DNA of 43,992 nucleotides from Bacillota bacterium. GTDB taxonomy: Bacteria > Bacillota > Clostridia > Saccharofermentanales > DTU023. This document shows positions 8,427 to 17,902 of this stretch, piece after piece. Both the position numbers and the translations under genes were made by a program. Each line of letters begins with the position of its first letter. Positions within the stretch are counted from its first letter, which is position 1. The stretch spans positions 1 through 43,992 of the forward strand of contig JAKPXB010000012.1 in NCBI GenBank assembly GCA_029570375.1, written 5' to 3'. The notes under the pieces are model-generated. The model had not been told where the DNA came from. It did not search any database and saw nothing but the letters and a program-made list of their open reading frames with translations.

Positions 8427-9161
8427 ATGAAAATTCTTGTCGTTGCTGATGAAAATGAAATGAGCGTCGAAGCCTCGCGGCTGATCGGGGCACTGGTCAG
8501 GACGAAGCCGAATGCCGTCCTGGGGCTGCCGACGGGATCGACTCCTCTCGGGACCTATCGGGAACTCATCCGGATGTGCTATGAGGAGAATCTTGATTTT
8601 TCGCGTATTCACACCATTAATCTCGATGAATATGTCGGTCTTTCCGGAGATCATCCCCAGAGCTACCGCGCGTTTATGAAGAATAACTTCTTTGATCATA
8701 TTAATATTGATCAGAGTAACACGCATGTTCCGAACGGGCTTGCGGAGAATGTCGAGGAAGAGTGCCGCCGTTATGACGATTTGTTACGTCATTACGGCTG
8801 TACCGATCTGCAGCTGATCGGGATCGGCCAGAACGGACACATCGCATTCAACGAACCTGCCGACGCGTTTACGCCCGAGACGCATCTCGTCACGCTGACG
8901 GAGAGTACGATTAACGCGAATCAAAGGTTCTTCGACAATCGCGAAGAGGTCCCCCGGACGGCGATTTCAATGGGAATGCGCGGCATCATGAGTACGAAAC
9001 ATCTGATTCTGATCGCGTCGGGTGAGGGAAAAGCGGACGCGGTGGCGAAGAGCTGCTTCGGACCGGTGACGCCTGAGGTCCCCGGATCACTCATCCAGCT
9101 GCACCCATGTGTTACCGTGATTGTGGATGAAGCGGCGATGTCCCTGAGCGGGTTTTATTAG
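8427..9161 (+). CDS. nagB: Glucosamine-6-phosphate deaminase
   Basis: The 244-residue protein isomerises and deaminates glucosamine 6-phosphate to fructose 6-phosphate and ammonia, feeding amino sugars into glycolysis. Family motifs are clear: phosphate-binding GLPTGSTPLGTY (residues 33-44), INLDEYVGL with the catalytic Asp67, and IGIGQNGHIAFNEP with His138. Length matches the short Gram-positive NagB form. AAAGGAA precedes the ATG. No nagA is present in the window. Confidence 0.95.
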   Translation: MKILVVADENEMSVEASRLIGALVRTKPNAVLGLPTGSTPLGTYRELIRMCYEENLDFSRIHTINLDEYVGLSGDHPQSYRAFMKNNFFDHINIDQSNTHVPNGLAENVEEECRRYDDLLRHYGCTDLQLIGIGQNGHIAFNEPADAFTPETHLVTLTESTINANQRFFDNREEVPRTAISMGMRGIMSTKHLILIASGEGKADAVAKSCFGPVTPEVPGSLIQLHPCVTVIVDEAAMSLSGFY

Positions 9162-9251
9162 ACGCCGGCACTCTCGCAAAACTTTGGCGGTATCAGAAGG
9201 CGGATGCTGTCTCCGGCAGGCTCGCGGAAGACGGCAGGGAGGGAAAAGATC

Positions 9252-9974
9252 ATGAGCACCCGGATACTTGTTGTCGATGACGAACCCAATATTGTAAATA
9301 TACTTCGTTCTAATCTTGAGAGAGAAGGTTATAAGGTGCTTGCGGCATATGATGGCGAAGAAGCGATACGGTTAGCTTCTTCGCGAAACCCCGATCTTAT
9401 TCTGCTCGACTGCATGCTTCCCGGAATCGACGGTTTTGACGTGTGCAAAAGGATCCGCCGGGATTCAACCGTTCCCATCATTATGATTACAGCTAAAAGT
9501 GAGGAGATTGACAAGGTGCTCGGACTGGAACTCGGGGCTGACGATTATATAACGAAGCCCTTCAGCGTTCGGGAGGTGCTCGCCAGAGTGAAAGCGCAGC
9601 TCCGCCGTGTCAGTATTCAGGAAGATCGGCTTGATTTAACTCCTGTGATCGAGATCGGCGGCATTGTTATCGATCAGGATGCCTATCATGTCACACTTGA
9701 CGGCCAGACGGTTGACCTGACCCTCCGCGAATATGAGCTTGTCCGCTTCCTCGCGAGCCATGCCGGACAGGTTTTCACACGCGAGGAACTGCTTGAGAAT
9801 GTATGGGATTATGACTACTACGGCGATGTCCGCACAGTGGATGTCACCGTCAGAAGGGCGCGTGAAAAGATTGAGCCGGATCCGGAGGAGTTCCGCTATA
9901 TTCTGACCAAGAGAGGCGTCGGCTACTACTTCCGCAGGGATCCTGGGGAAGACGAGAACACCTTTCAGCGATGA
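9252..9974 (+). CDS. walR: OmpR/PhoB-family response regulator, WalR-like
   Basis: The 240-residue protein has a receiver domain (1-120) with phospho-acceptor Asp53 in LILLDCMLPGIDGFDVC and the WalR-like stretch EIDKVLGLELGADDYITKPF, then an OmpR-type winged helix (about 135-235, ending RGVGYYF). WalR controls cell-wall hydrolase genes in low-GC Gram-positives. The start at 9252 follows GGAGGG (9238-9243) by 8 nt; an upstream in-frame start at 9204 lacks this support. The kinase gene overlaps its end by 4 nt. The assignment as WalR rather than PhoP-type rests on sequence similarity and on the nearby walJ and murA genes. Confidence 0.85.
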   Translation: MSTRILVVDDEPNIVNILRSNLEREGYKVLAAYDGEEAIRLASSRNPDLILLDCMLPGIDGFDVCKRIRRDSTVPIIMITAKSEEIDKVLGLELGADDYITKPFSVREVLARVKAQLRRVSIQEDRLDLTPVIEIGGIVIDQDAYHVTLDGQTVDLTLREYELVRFLASHAGQVFTREELLENVWDYDYYGDVRTVDVTVRRAREKIEPDPEEFRYILTKRGVGYYFRRDPGEDENTFQR

Positions 9975-11329
9975 GTGATTTAGCGATTGTACTGATATCG
10001 GTTTTTGCGACCGCGCTGTTTATGATCCCTGCCATATTCTGGAAAAACAAACACGACCGCCGCCGCATGAATCAGGATATGATGCGCACCATGCGCAGGA
10101 TTGCCAATGAGCGGACAGAATCGCAGGCGATTCTGGCGTCGCTCGATGTCGGGATTATCGCTTACGGGAGCGATGACCGCCTGATCGCGTCTAATCCTGT
10201 CGCTGAATCATATTTGGGAATTATCCCGGACTCACTCGCAGGTTTTCTCGACCGCTTCGGCGCTGATAACGGCATGCGCGCCGCCCATTATCTGGACAGC
10301 GATGATGTGTCCGGAGAAATCAGCGTGAACGATTTCGCTCTGAGAATGGTCTGCCAGCGCCATCCGATCCGCGCCGCCGGAGAGCGGTTCCGTGGCCATG
10401 TCATCACAGTGCAGGATTATACGCTGATCCGCCGGCAGGAAGAACAGCGCAAAACATTTGTCGCGAATGTCTCGCATGAGTTAAAAACGCCGCTGACGAC
10501 CATCAAATCGTATTCGGAGACGCTGCTCGACTGGGGGATTGACGAGAAAGACCGCGCAGAGATCAAAGCTGATGTCGGACGCATCTACGACGATTCGATC
10601 CGCATGGAGCGGTTAATTGCGGATCTTCTGCTCTTATCGATGATTGACAGCAGCCGTTTGTATGTGCAGATGACGATCTTCGATCTCGCCGATTGCGCTC
10701 GTCAGATGTGTGAACGTCTGAGCGGCCAGGCCGCTGAGAAATCCATCGTATTGGAGTTTTCCGCGCTGTCGCGGGAAGCGGCCGTCTTTGCCGACCGATC
10801 GTCGGTGGAGCGGATTCTGACCAATCTGATTGTGAACGCCATACATTATACGGATACAGGCGGGAGTATCAGGATTTACGCGGGGAATGTTGTGGATGAT
10901 TTCTACATCAAGGTGACCGACGACGGTGTTGGGATCGCGAAAGGCGATCTGGAAAACATTTTCAGGCGTTTCTACAGAGCCGACAAAACGGGCTCACGCG
11001 CTTTCGGAGGGACAGGGCTCGGTCTTTCAATCGCTCAGGAGCTGGCGCGCATGCAGCGGGGACGTATTGAAGCGGAAAGCGAACTGGGAACCGGCAGCCA
11101 GTTCACGCTCTTTCTGCCGAGCGCGAAACGACTCCTGCGCGAAGCGCTTTTCGATGTGTCAAATAAAGAGAAACCGCGGGACGCGGTGGCGATCGCGGGC
11201 CAGGATACGATCCGGCGATGGCTCGGCGAAATCGAGGGTGACGACGTAAAAGATGATACAGGAGCGTTCGATTTGCGTGAGCTCCTTGAAATAATTGATA
11301 AAAAGGTCAACAATAGTATGAACCTCTGA
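9971..11329 (+). CDS. walK: Sensor histidine kinase, WalK/PhoR-like, single membrane helix
   Basis: This 452-residue kinase begins with one transmembrane helix (about 3-24). A PAS-like domain (about 50-150), the HisKA helix with His169 in VANVSHELKTPLTTIKSYSE, and the ATPase domain (N box NLIVNAIHYT, VTDDGVGI, FGGTGLGLSIAQELA) follow. Bacillus WalK has two membrane helices, an extracellular sensor and a HAMP domain; none of these is present, so sensing is likely intracellular or membrane-proximal. A tail of about 65 residues beyond the ATPase domain is of unknown function. Its ATG overlaps the regulator stop (ATGA). The walK name is tentative. Confidence 0.85.
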   Translation: MSDLAIVLISVFATALFMIPAIFWKNKHDRRRMNQDMMRTMRRIANERTESQAILASLDVGIIAYGSDDRLIASNPVAESYLGIIPDSLAGFLDRFGADNGMRAAHYLDSDDVSGEISVNDFALRMVCQRHPIRAAGERFRGHVITVQDYTLIRRQEEQRKTFVANVSHELKTPLTTIKSYSETLLDWGIDEKDRAEIKADVGRIYDDSIRMERLIADLLLLSMIDSSRLYVQMTIFDLADCARQMCERLSGQAAEKSIVLEFSALSREAAVFADRSSVERILTNLIVNAIHYTDTGGSIRIYAGNVVDDFYIKVTDDGVGIAKGDLENIFRRFYRADKTGSRAFGGTGLGLSIAQELARMQRGRIEAESELGTGSQFTLFLPSAKRLLREALFDVSNKEKPRDAVAIAGQDTIRRWLGEIEGDDVKDDTGAFDLRELLEIIDKKVNNSMNL

Positions 11330-11348
11330 GGGGGTTCAACATTGTTTT
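11320..11348 (+). terminator. Hairpin at the end of the kinase gene, weak terminator candidate
   Basis: GAACCTC (11320-11326) pairs with GGGGTTC (11331-11337) with one G-T pair around a TGAG loop, followed by AACATTGTTTT. The stem includes the kinase stop codon. The T-tract is interrupted, so it may be an attenuator or a stabilising hairpin between walK and murA rather than a true terminator. Confidence 0.35.
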
Positions 11349-11401
11349 GAATCAGCGCCACGGGCGATGATAATCATGTGACAATCTGAAAAGAGGCTTA
11401 T

Positions 11402-12676
11402 TTGCGTAGTTATTTAATCGAGGGTGGACACCCTTTAAACGGACATGTAAAGATCGGTGGTTCGAAGAACGCTTCGCTCGCCGTGCTGTCGGCCGCGATG
11501 GCGGTTGACGGGCCATGCGTCATCGACAATCTCCCCGCGATCAGTGATATTGATGTCCTGCTCCAGATATTTAAAGATATCGGCGCGACCGTCGAGTCCC
11601 TTGCCCCGGGCAAAGTACGCCTCGACGCCCGGACGATCAACACGCATGAGGCGCTGCACTCGCGGGTGACGGAGCTGCGCGGTTCTTATTATCTGCTGGG
11701 GGCTTTGCTTGGGCGCTTTGGCAGGGTATCGCTGCGTATGCCGGGGGGGTGTGATTTCGGTGTCCGCCCGATTGATCTTCACCTCAAGGGTTTCCAGGCG
11801 CTGGGAGCGGAGACGGAAGTCGGCCGCGGTATTGTGACCTGTTCTTCCGAAGAGCTGACGGGCGGCGGCGTCTTCCTGGATACCGTGAGCGTCGGGGCGA
11901 CCATCAATATTATGCTTGCCGCCGTCAAGGCGAAGGGGAGAACCGTGATCGACAATGCGGCGCGTGAACCGCATGTTGTCGATGTCGCGAACTTTCTGAA
12001 TGCGATGGGCGCCGAAATCCGCGGCGCCGGGACTGATGTCATCCGCATCAACGGCCGCCCTACGCTGCCCGCGAACAAGGAGTACTCGGTCATCCCTGAT
12101 CAGATTGAGGCGGGGACGTACATGATTCTCGCGCCCCTCACAGGCGGCGATATTGTTGTAGACGGCGTCATCCCCAAACATATGGAGCCGCTGACGGCGA
12201 AGCTTCAGGAGATGGGTGTCACGGTCGAGGAAGGGGAAGACTCTATTCGCGTCTTTCTTGCCGGGGGCGATAAACTCTGCGCGACCAGCTATAAGACGAT
12301 GCCTTACCCGGGATTCCCTACCGATCTCCAGCCGCAGGCGACAGTTCTCCTCTGCGTCGCGGAAGGCACGGGGCGCATGATTGAGAATGTCTGGGAGAAT
12401 CGTTTCCAGTATGTGGACGCTCTCCGCATGATGGGCGCGAATATTATCACATCCGGGCGTCTAGCGGTGATTCAGGGCGGCGCGCACCTGACCGGCTCCC
12501 GGGTAGTCGCGCGCGATCTCCGGGCAGGAGCCGCGATGGTGATGGCGGGACTGACGGCCAGCGGTGTGACGGAAGTCTTTGATATTGACCGCATCGAACG
12601 CGGATATGAGCATTTTATCGAAAAGCTGACAAAGCTTGGCGCCGTTATTTCTGATGTTGAAAGCAAAGACGAATGA
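11402..12676 (+). CDS. murA: UDP-N-acetylglucosamine 1-carboxyvinyltransferase (MurA)
   Basis: The 424-residue enzyme transfers enolpyruvate from PEP to UDP-GlcNAc, the first committed step of peptidoglycan synthesis, and is the target of fosfomycin. Conserved features are KIGGSKNASLAVLSAAM near residues 17-33 and the catalytic Cys117 in RMPGGCDFGVRPIDLHLKG (Cys115 in E. coli). Because that position is cysteine and not aspartate, the enzyme is predicted to be fosfomycin-sensitive. It starts with TTG, preceded by AGAGG (11392-11396). Its end overlaps walJ by 4 nt. The position between a WalRK-like pair and walJ fits a cell-wall regulon. Confidence 0.95.
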   Translation: MRSYLIEGGHPLNGHVKIGGSKNASLAVLSAAMAVDGPCVIDNLPAISDIDVLLQIFKDIGATVESLAPGKVRLDARTINTHEALHSRVTELRGSYYLLGALLGRFGRVSLRMPGGCDFGVRPIDLHLKGFQALGAETEVGRGIVTCSSEELTGGGVFLDTVSVGATINIMLAAVKAKGRTVIDNAAREPHVVDVANFLNAMGAEIRGAGTDVIRINGRPTLPANKEYSVIPDQIEAGTYMILAPLTGGDIVVDGVIPKHMEPLTAKLQEMGVTVEEGEDSIRVFLAGGDKLCATSYKTMPYPGFPTDLQPQATVLLCVAEGTGRMIENVWENRFQYVDALRMMGANIITSGRLAVIQGGAHLTGSRVVARDLRAGAAMVMAGLTASGVTEVFDIDRIERGYEHFIEKLTKLGAVISDVESKDE

Positions 12677-13608
12677 GTATCCTGTCACTGTCACTGCGTT
12701 CAGGCTCAAGTGGGAATTCGACGTTTATCCGTACAGAATCGGCGCGGATCGCGGTGGACTGCGGGATGAACGGAAAACAGTTCGCGCTGGCGCTGCGCTC
12801 GATCGGTGAGGAGGCGAAAAAAGTTGACGCGCTTCTCCTGACGCATGAACATATCGACCACTGTTCGGGGATTGGCGTTGTCATGAGGCGCCATCGGATT
12901 CCACTCTACACGACGCTCGCTACACTCAATGAAGCGCGCCGGATCATCGGTGAAGTTGACGAGGCTCTGATCCATATCATTGAACCGGGAAAGAAGTTCT
13001 CCGTCCGGGAGACGGTCATCATGCCCTTTTCAATTCCCCATGACGCGGCGGATCCTGTCGGTTTTCGCGTTTTTTCCAAGTCAGGTGATATAGGTATCGC
13101 GACTGACCTCGGTCACTTCCCGGATGCAGTCCGCGATTCGCTGAAAGGCTGCCGCGTGGTATTTCTGGAAGCAAATTTCGACCCCGTGATGCTGGAAACA
13201 GGATCGTATCCGTATTATCTGAAACGGCGTATTGGGGGGATGAACGGTCATCTCTCGAATTTCGACGCGGGGGACGCGGCGGCTTACTTACTGCGTGAAG
13301 GCACGGAAGCCTTTGCCCTCAGTCACCTCTCTCAGAATAACAATCGGCCGGGATTGGCGCTGAAGACAGTCAGCGAGCGGCTGTTGCGCGACGGCGCGAG
13401 AGCAGGACGTGATTACGTCATTAACGCATCACCTCGCTTTGAATGTTCGCGGACTTTCCGCTTTGAATTGGCTGAAAATACTCTCCGGAGGGCACTGCCG
13501 CATATGGCAGACTGTGGCGGGGCACCTGACTGCCCGGAACAGCTCTCGATGCTGACGTCATCTGCCGGCCCCTATTGCGGACAGATCACGTTGAAGGAGA
13601 GCGTGTGA
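12673..13608 (+). CDS. walJ: WalJ/YycJ-family metallo-beta-lactamase-fold protein
   Basis: This 311-residue protein has the start typical of YycJ proteins (SLRSGSSGNSTFI, then VDCGMNGKQ) and the metal-binding motif LTHEHIDHCSG (His58, His60, Asp62, His63). Further metal ligands are probably the His in GHLSNFDAGDAA and in LSHLSQNNN. WalJ is a putative nuclease encoded with WalRK and linked to coordination of replication and division. It is about 45 residues longer than Bacillus YycJ because of a C-terminal tail after residue 260. The ATG overlaps murA by 4 nt and its TGA overlaps the pth start by 1 nt. Confidence 0.88.
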   Translation: MSILSLSLRSGSSGNSTFIRTESARIAVDCGMNGKQFALALRSIGEEAKKVDALLLTHEHIDHCSGIGVVMRRHRIPLYTTLATLNEARRIIGEVDEALIHIIEPGKKFSVRETVIMPFSIPHDAADPVGFRVFSKSGDIGIATDLGHFPDAVRDSLKGCRVVFLEANFDPVMLETGSYPYYLKRRIGGMNGHLSNFDAGDAAAYLLREGTEAFALSHLSQNNNRPGLALKTVSERLLRDGARAGRDYVINASPRFECSRTFRFELAENTLRRALPHMADCGGAPDCPEQLSMLTSSAGPYCGQITLKESV

Positions 13609-14348
13609 TGGAGAACCTCTGGCTGATCGCCGGGCTTGGGAACCCCGGCAAACGCTACGAGAGAACGTGGCACAATATCGGCAGGATGGGGGCGGATCGG
13701 CTCGCGGAACGCCACGGCATTGCGATGCGTCTCCACCGGTTTGGCGGTGTGGCGGGTGAGGGCCGGATCGAGGGGCAGCGTGTCCTTCTTCTTCAGCCCG
13801 ATACATTTATGAATCGTTCAGGAGAAAGCCTTATCCGCGCCCTTTCTTTTTTTAAGATACCTCTGGATCATCTCATTGTGCTTTACGATGACTACGATCT
13901 GCCGCTCGGCCGGATCAGAATACGCGAGACAGGAAGCGCGGGCAGCCACAATGGGATGAAGTCCGTGATCGATCACGTCGGGAGCTGCCGGTTTTGGCGT
14001 GTGCGCGTCGGAATCGGCCCGCGGCCAATGGGCGACATCGTCGATTTTGTTCTCTCAAAGATCAGCCAGAGACAAGAGGCGGAAGTTTTTAACGCGCTGG
14101 AAAACGCGGTGGAAGCAATCGAGCTGATTCTTCGAGGGGAGCATCAGACTGCCCAGGAGCGTTTCAACAAGAAGGGTGCTAACCGCGTCGGGGCGGAGGA
14201 TATAAAGCCAAGGACAGGGGAAGTATCTCAGGCGACTGCCGGTTCAGCGGGCCTTGCCCCGGAATGCGCGGCGTCGGGTGAATGCTCCTGTCTGCGTGGC
14301 AGTGAGCAACGGCCTGACGGTGGGACGGCCAAAGGAAGCCCGTGTTAA
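13608..14348 (+). CDS. pth: Peptidyl-tRNA hydrolase with C-terminal extension
   Basis: The enzyme cleaves peptidyl-tRNA released from stalled ribosomes. Core motifs are IAGLGNPGKRYERTWHNIG with catalytic His22, FMNRSGESL, and LYDDYDLPLGRIRIRETGSAGSHNGMKS with the conserved aspartate. The core ends near residue 190. About 55 further residues (EDIKPRTGEVSQATAGSAG and a Cys/Gly-rich end) are not part of the family. The start at 13608 is preferred because AAGGAGA (13594-13600) is 7 nt upstream and it overlaps the walJ stop as TGATG; an earlier in-frame start at 13575 lacks such support. Total length is 246 residues. Confidence 0.93.
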   Translation: MENLWLIAGLGNPGKRYERTWHNIGRMGADRLAERHGIAMRLHRFGGVAGEGRIEGQRVLLLQPDTFMNRSGESLIRALSFFKIPLDHLIVLYDDYDLPLGRIRIRETGSAGSHNGMKSVIDHVGSCRFWRVRVGIGPRPMGDIVDFVLSKISQRQEAEVFNALENAVEAIELILRGEHQTAQERFNKKGANRVGAEDIKPRTGEVSQATAGSAGLAPECAASGECSCLRGSEQRPDGGTAKGSPC

Positions 14349-17300
14349 GGCAGGAATCCGAAGAATACAGGACGGTGTGGTCTGACGCATCCGATCTGTT
14401 CCTGAACTCAGCTCCCGGATGTGAACTGCTGCGCTGTGCCGCCGGGGGACGCCCGCTCAATGTGACCGGAGCTGCGGACCCTGCCAAATCATTCATAGTT
14501 GCTTCTCTCGCGGAAAAAACGCGGCGGAAGGTGTGCGTCCTCGTGCCGGATGAAGCGCGCGGGCGCGCGCTGCATGAAGAATTGTCCGCCTTTATTCCGG
14601 AAGAGGCTATCCTGACATTTCACAGCCGTGAGCTGTCCCTTATCGATGTGCGGGCGATCAGCCGCGATCAGGAACTAATGAGGTCGGCCGTTCTCACACG
14701 CCTTTTGTGCGATGACTTCCGCGTGTTGATTCTTCCCGCTGATGCCACGCTGCAGCGTGTCCGGCCGCCTGACATTTTTCGACGGTTCGTGCTGACTGTT
14801 GAACTTGGGCAGCGCATCGACCCGGATACACTCGAACGTCAATTGGCGGCGGCGGGCTATGAACGCATCCCCCAGGTTGAGAATCCGGGACAATACGCGC
14901 GGCGCGGAGATATCATCGATGTGTGGCCGCCGGATACGCGGCGCGGCGGCAACAGCGCAATTCGCGTGTCTTTTTTTGACATTGAGATTGACGAGCTGAA
15001 AGAACTCGATCCGGATTCGCAGCGGTCGGTCCGGGTGATCCGCCGCGCGGTGATTCCGCCTGCGCGTGAGGTTATCCTAACGCAAGAGGAGCGCCTCACG
15101 GTTGCCGGGAGGCTGGAACAGGCGGTTACAGACGAGGTCTGGCGCAGCCGCCGTGAGGGATCCGGCAGGGATATCGCGGAGAAGCTCCAGGCGGCCGGCT
15201 TTCGAGAGCTTGAGCGCCTGAAGGAGTATGCGTTCTTTCCCTCAATCGACCGCTTACTGCCCCTGATTGACGTTGAAATCTGCACGGTGATGGATTATGC
15301 CCGCCTGGCGGAACCGCTCTGCTTTATCGATGAACCGCTCACATTTTCGCGCAGGCTGGATGCCGCCCACGCGGGTTTTGCGCAGAGGCTTGCGAACTAC
15401 ATGGCAAAGGGCAGTTCGTTTTCCTTTTCGGAGGATTGCCAGATCACTCCTGCCGATGTTTTAAGCGCGATCGACAGAGAGCGTTCATTCATCGCGCTCA
15501 TCGATATGCCGGTTTCAGGTAACGGACTGCCGGGAGCGGCCCAGCTGCCGCTCCGCGCGAGGACCTCGGACCGATACCGGGGCCGTCCGGAGAAGGTAGC
15601 GGAAGACGCGGCGCGTGTTCTCGGAGAACACGGGGCTGCTCTTCTGTACGCCGGATCGGATGAACGCGCCGAACAGTTATCGCTGTTTCTGGCGGAGCGG
15701 GGAATTGATACGGCGGCCGTTCTCCCCGCGTTGTTCCCGCGGGGGTTCGCCATAGACGCCTTGCCGCTTCTCGTTATCGGGACAGAAGATCTGTACGGCG
15801 TCAGCAGAAGAAAAGCGCGCCGGAAAAAGCATTCGCAGCGCGAAGTGTTTTATCAGGATCTGAAACCGGGTTCGCTTGTTGTCCATGAAGACTGCGGAAT
15901 CGGAAGATATGAGGGAACCGAGTCAATTACAACAAGCGACGGGACGCGCGACTATCTCACGATTCAGTATCGCGACGGCGTATTGCGGCTTCCTGTTGAC
16001 CGCGTTGAACTTCTCTCTCCCTACATTCCTGTCGGCGATGCCAGACCGCCGCTCTCTTATATGGGCGGAACGAAATGGCAGCGCCAGAAAGAGCGCGCGC
16101 GTTCCTCAATCAAACGTCTCGTGACGGATATTATCTCTCTTTATGCGTCGAGACAGAAGATCAAAGGGTATCATTTCGGCCCCGATACGCCGTGGCAGAA
16201 AGAATTTGAATCGGCTTTTCCCTACGAAGAGACCGGGGACCAGATACGCGTTATCGCGGAAGTCAAGAGCGATATGGAGAGCGATAAGGTCATGGACCGG
16301 CTTGTCTGCGGTGATGTCGGCTTTGGAAAGACAGAGGTATGCTTCCGCGCCATGTTTAAATGTGTCATGGAGGGAAAACAGGCCGCGCTTCTCGCTCCGA
16401 CGACAGTTCTCACGCGCCAGCACGTTCAGAACTTAAAGGAAAGACTCGCCTCTTATCCGGTCACTGTGCGCGAACTTTCCCGCTTTGTCAGCCGGGAGGA
16501 ACAGAAAAAAACAGTCAAGGAGCTCGCCAGAGGCAGTGTTGACATTGTCATCGCTACGCATCGCCTGCTTTCGAAGGATGTGGCTTTCCGTGATCTGGGG
16601 CTGCTTGTCATTGATGAGGAACAGCGGTTCGGCGTCGATCACAAAGAGATGCTGAAGGCGCTCACGCCGGCTGTCGAAGTGCTGACGCTCACCGCGACGC
16701 CTATTCCGAGGACACTGCACCTGTCGCTCGCCGGTATGCGCGATATCTCGCTGCTGGAAGAAGGCCCTGAGGACAGGCTTCCTATTCAGACAACCGTCCT
16801 GGAGTACGATGAGGATCTTGTCATCGACGCGATTATGCGCGAGCAGGCGCGCCACGGACAGGTATTCTATTTGTATAACAATACGTACAAAATCGATCAG
16901 CGCGCCTCCGAACTATCTGAAAAAATGCCCGGTGTCCGATTCGCGGTCGCACACGGAAAAATGTCTGAGCGGCAGCTTGAAAATGTGATTGAAGCATTCC
17001 TGCTGGGCGAATACGACGTGCTCGTCTGTACAACGATCATTGAGTCAGGCGTCGATATGCCGCACGTCAATACGCTGATCGTTGAGGACGCCGACCGTTT
17101 CGGACTGGCGCAGCTCTACCAGATCCGCGGGCGTGTCGGACGGTCTGAACGGCAGGCGTACGCGCTGATTACTTACCGGCCTGACCGCGTTATCGGCGAA
17201 GCCGCGGAAAAGCGTCTGGCCGCGATTCGGGATTTTACCGAGCTCGGATCAGGATTTCAGATCGCCCTCCGCGACCTGGAAGTGCGCGGAGCGGGGAATC

Positions 17301-17878
17301 TGCTCGGCGCGGAACAGAGCGGCCATCTCGAAGCGATCGGATACGACCTGTATACGAGGATGCTGGAGGAATGTGTTCAGGAAGCAAAAGGTGTGGCGGT
17401 TCCCGTCAGAACCACTCCCACGGTCGTCGATATCCCCGCGGATGCTATACTTCCGGCTGACTACGTGCGGGAAGGCGACGAACGCCTGGAGATCTACAGG
17501 CGTATCGCGTCGATCCGCTCCATCAGCGATTACCGCGATGTCTTCGACGAACTGACTGACCGATACGGCGATCTGCCGGCGGAGACAGCCACGCTCCTTG
17601 ATATCTCTTATATCCGCGCTTTTGGCGAGAGAGCGGGGTTCACGCGCGTGAGCGTGTCCGGGAGCGATGTCGAGCTGATTCTTGACAAAGCGGAAACAGA
17701 CAACGGGCTAAAGATGGCGTTTGTCTCCCGTCTGCTCACGTTCAGCACGGACGAACAAAGACTGACTTTCAAAGCCGGCTACCGCCCGATGATTCTCGTC
17801 TCGGGAGCCGCGAAAAGAACGGCCGATACGCCGTCTGTCCTGCGCGATCTATTCTCAGGGGCGGAGAAAGCGTTGTAG
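14342..17878 (+). CDS. mfd: Transcription-repair coupling factor Mfd
   Basis: This 1178-residue DNA translocase removes RNA polymerase stalled at lesions and recruits UvrA. It has the N-terminal UvrB-like module, the RNA polymerase-interacting domain (about 500-570, GSLVVHEDCGIGRYEG) and a RecG-like motor. The motor carries Walker A GDVGFGKTE near residue 657, DEEQRFG near 757, TATPIPRTL and RVGRSERQAYA, then GAGNLLGAEQSGH and the C-terminal TRCF domain. The GTG start at 14342 overlaps the end of pth by 7 nt and follows AAAGGA (14331-14336). Pth-Mfd adjacency is common in Bacillota. Length is normal. Confidence 0.96.
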   Translation: MLRQESEEYRTVWSDASDLFLNSAPGCELLRCAAGGRPLNVTGAADPAKSFIVASLAEKTRRKVCVLVPDEARGRALHEELSAFIPEEAILTFHSRELSLIDVRAISRDQELMRSAVLTRLLCDDFRVLILPADATLQRVRPPDIFRRFVLTVELGQRIDPDTLERQLAAAGYERIPQVENPGQYARRGDIIDVWPPDTRRGGNSAIRVSFFDIEIDELKELDPDSQRSVRVIRRAVIPPAREVILTQEERLTVAGRLEQAVTDEVWRSRREGSGRDIAEKLQAAGFRELERLKEYAFFPSIDRLLPLIDVEICTVMDYARLAEPLCFIDEPLTFSRRLDAAHAGFAQRLANYMAKGSSFSFSEDCQITPADVLSAIDRERSFIALIDMPVSGNGLPGAAQLPLRARTSDRYRGRPEKVAEDAARVLGEHGAALLYAGSDERAEQLSLFLAERGIDTAAVLPALFPRGFAIDALPLLVIGTEDLYGVSRRKARRKKHSQREVFYQDLKPGSLVVHEDCGIGRYEGTESITTSDGTRDYLTIQYRDGVLRLPVDRVELLSPYIPVGDARPPLSYMGGTKWQRQKERARSSIKRLVTDIISLYASRQKIKGYHFGPDTPWQKEFESAFPYEETGDQIRVIAEVKSDMESDKVMDRLVCGDVGFGKTEVCFRAMFKCVMEGKQAALLAPTTVLTRQHVQNLKERLASYPVTVRELSRFVSREEQKKTVKELARGSVDIVIATHRLLSKDVAFRDLGLLVIDEEQRFGVDHKEMLKALTPAVEVLTLTATPIPRTLHLSLAGMRDISLLEEGPEDRLPIQTTVLEYDEDLVIDAIMREQARHGQVFYLYNNTYKIDQRASELSEKMPGVRFAVAHGKMSERQLENVIEAFLLGEYDVLVCTTIIESGVDMPHVNTLIVEDADRFGLAQLYQIRGRVGRSERQAYALITYRPDRVIGEAAEKRLAAIRDFTELGSGFQIALRDLEVRGAGNLLGAEQSGHLEAIGYDLYTRMLEECVQEAKGVAVPVRTTPTVVDIPADAILPADYVREGDERLEIYRRIASIRSISDYRDVFDELTDRYGDLPAETATLLDISYIRAFGERAGFTRVSVSGSDVELILDKAETDNGLKMAFVSRLLTFSTDEQRLTFKAGYRPMILVSGAAKRTADTPSVLRDLFSGAEKAL

Positions 17879-17880
17879 GA

Positions 17881-17902
17881 AACGGGCAGTTTTCAGCCCG
17901 TT
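17881..17902. terminator. Shared hairpin between convergent mfd and recR
   Basis: AACGGGC (17881-17887) and GCCCGTT (17896-17902) form a perfect 7-bp stem with an 8-nt loop AGTTTTCA. It lies in the 22-nt gap between two converging genes and overlaps the recR stop codon. Neither side has a T-tract, so it may act as a bidirectional 3'-end stabiliser or a weak terminator. Confidence 0.4.

Noticed and set aside
11435-12181. Minus-strand ORF of 248 codons opposite murA
   Set aside because: The murA frame has all family motifs; the opposite frame is a low-information antisense translation.
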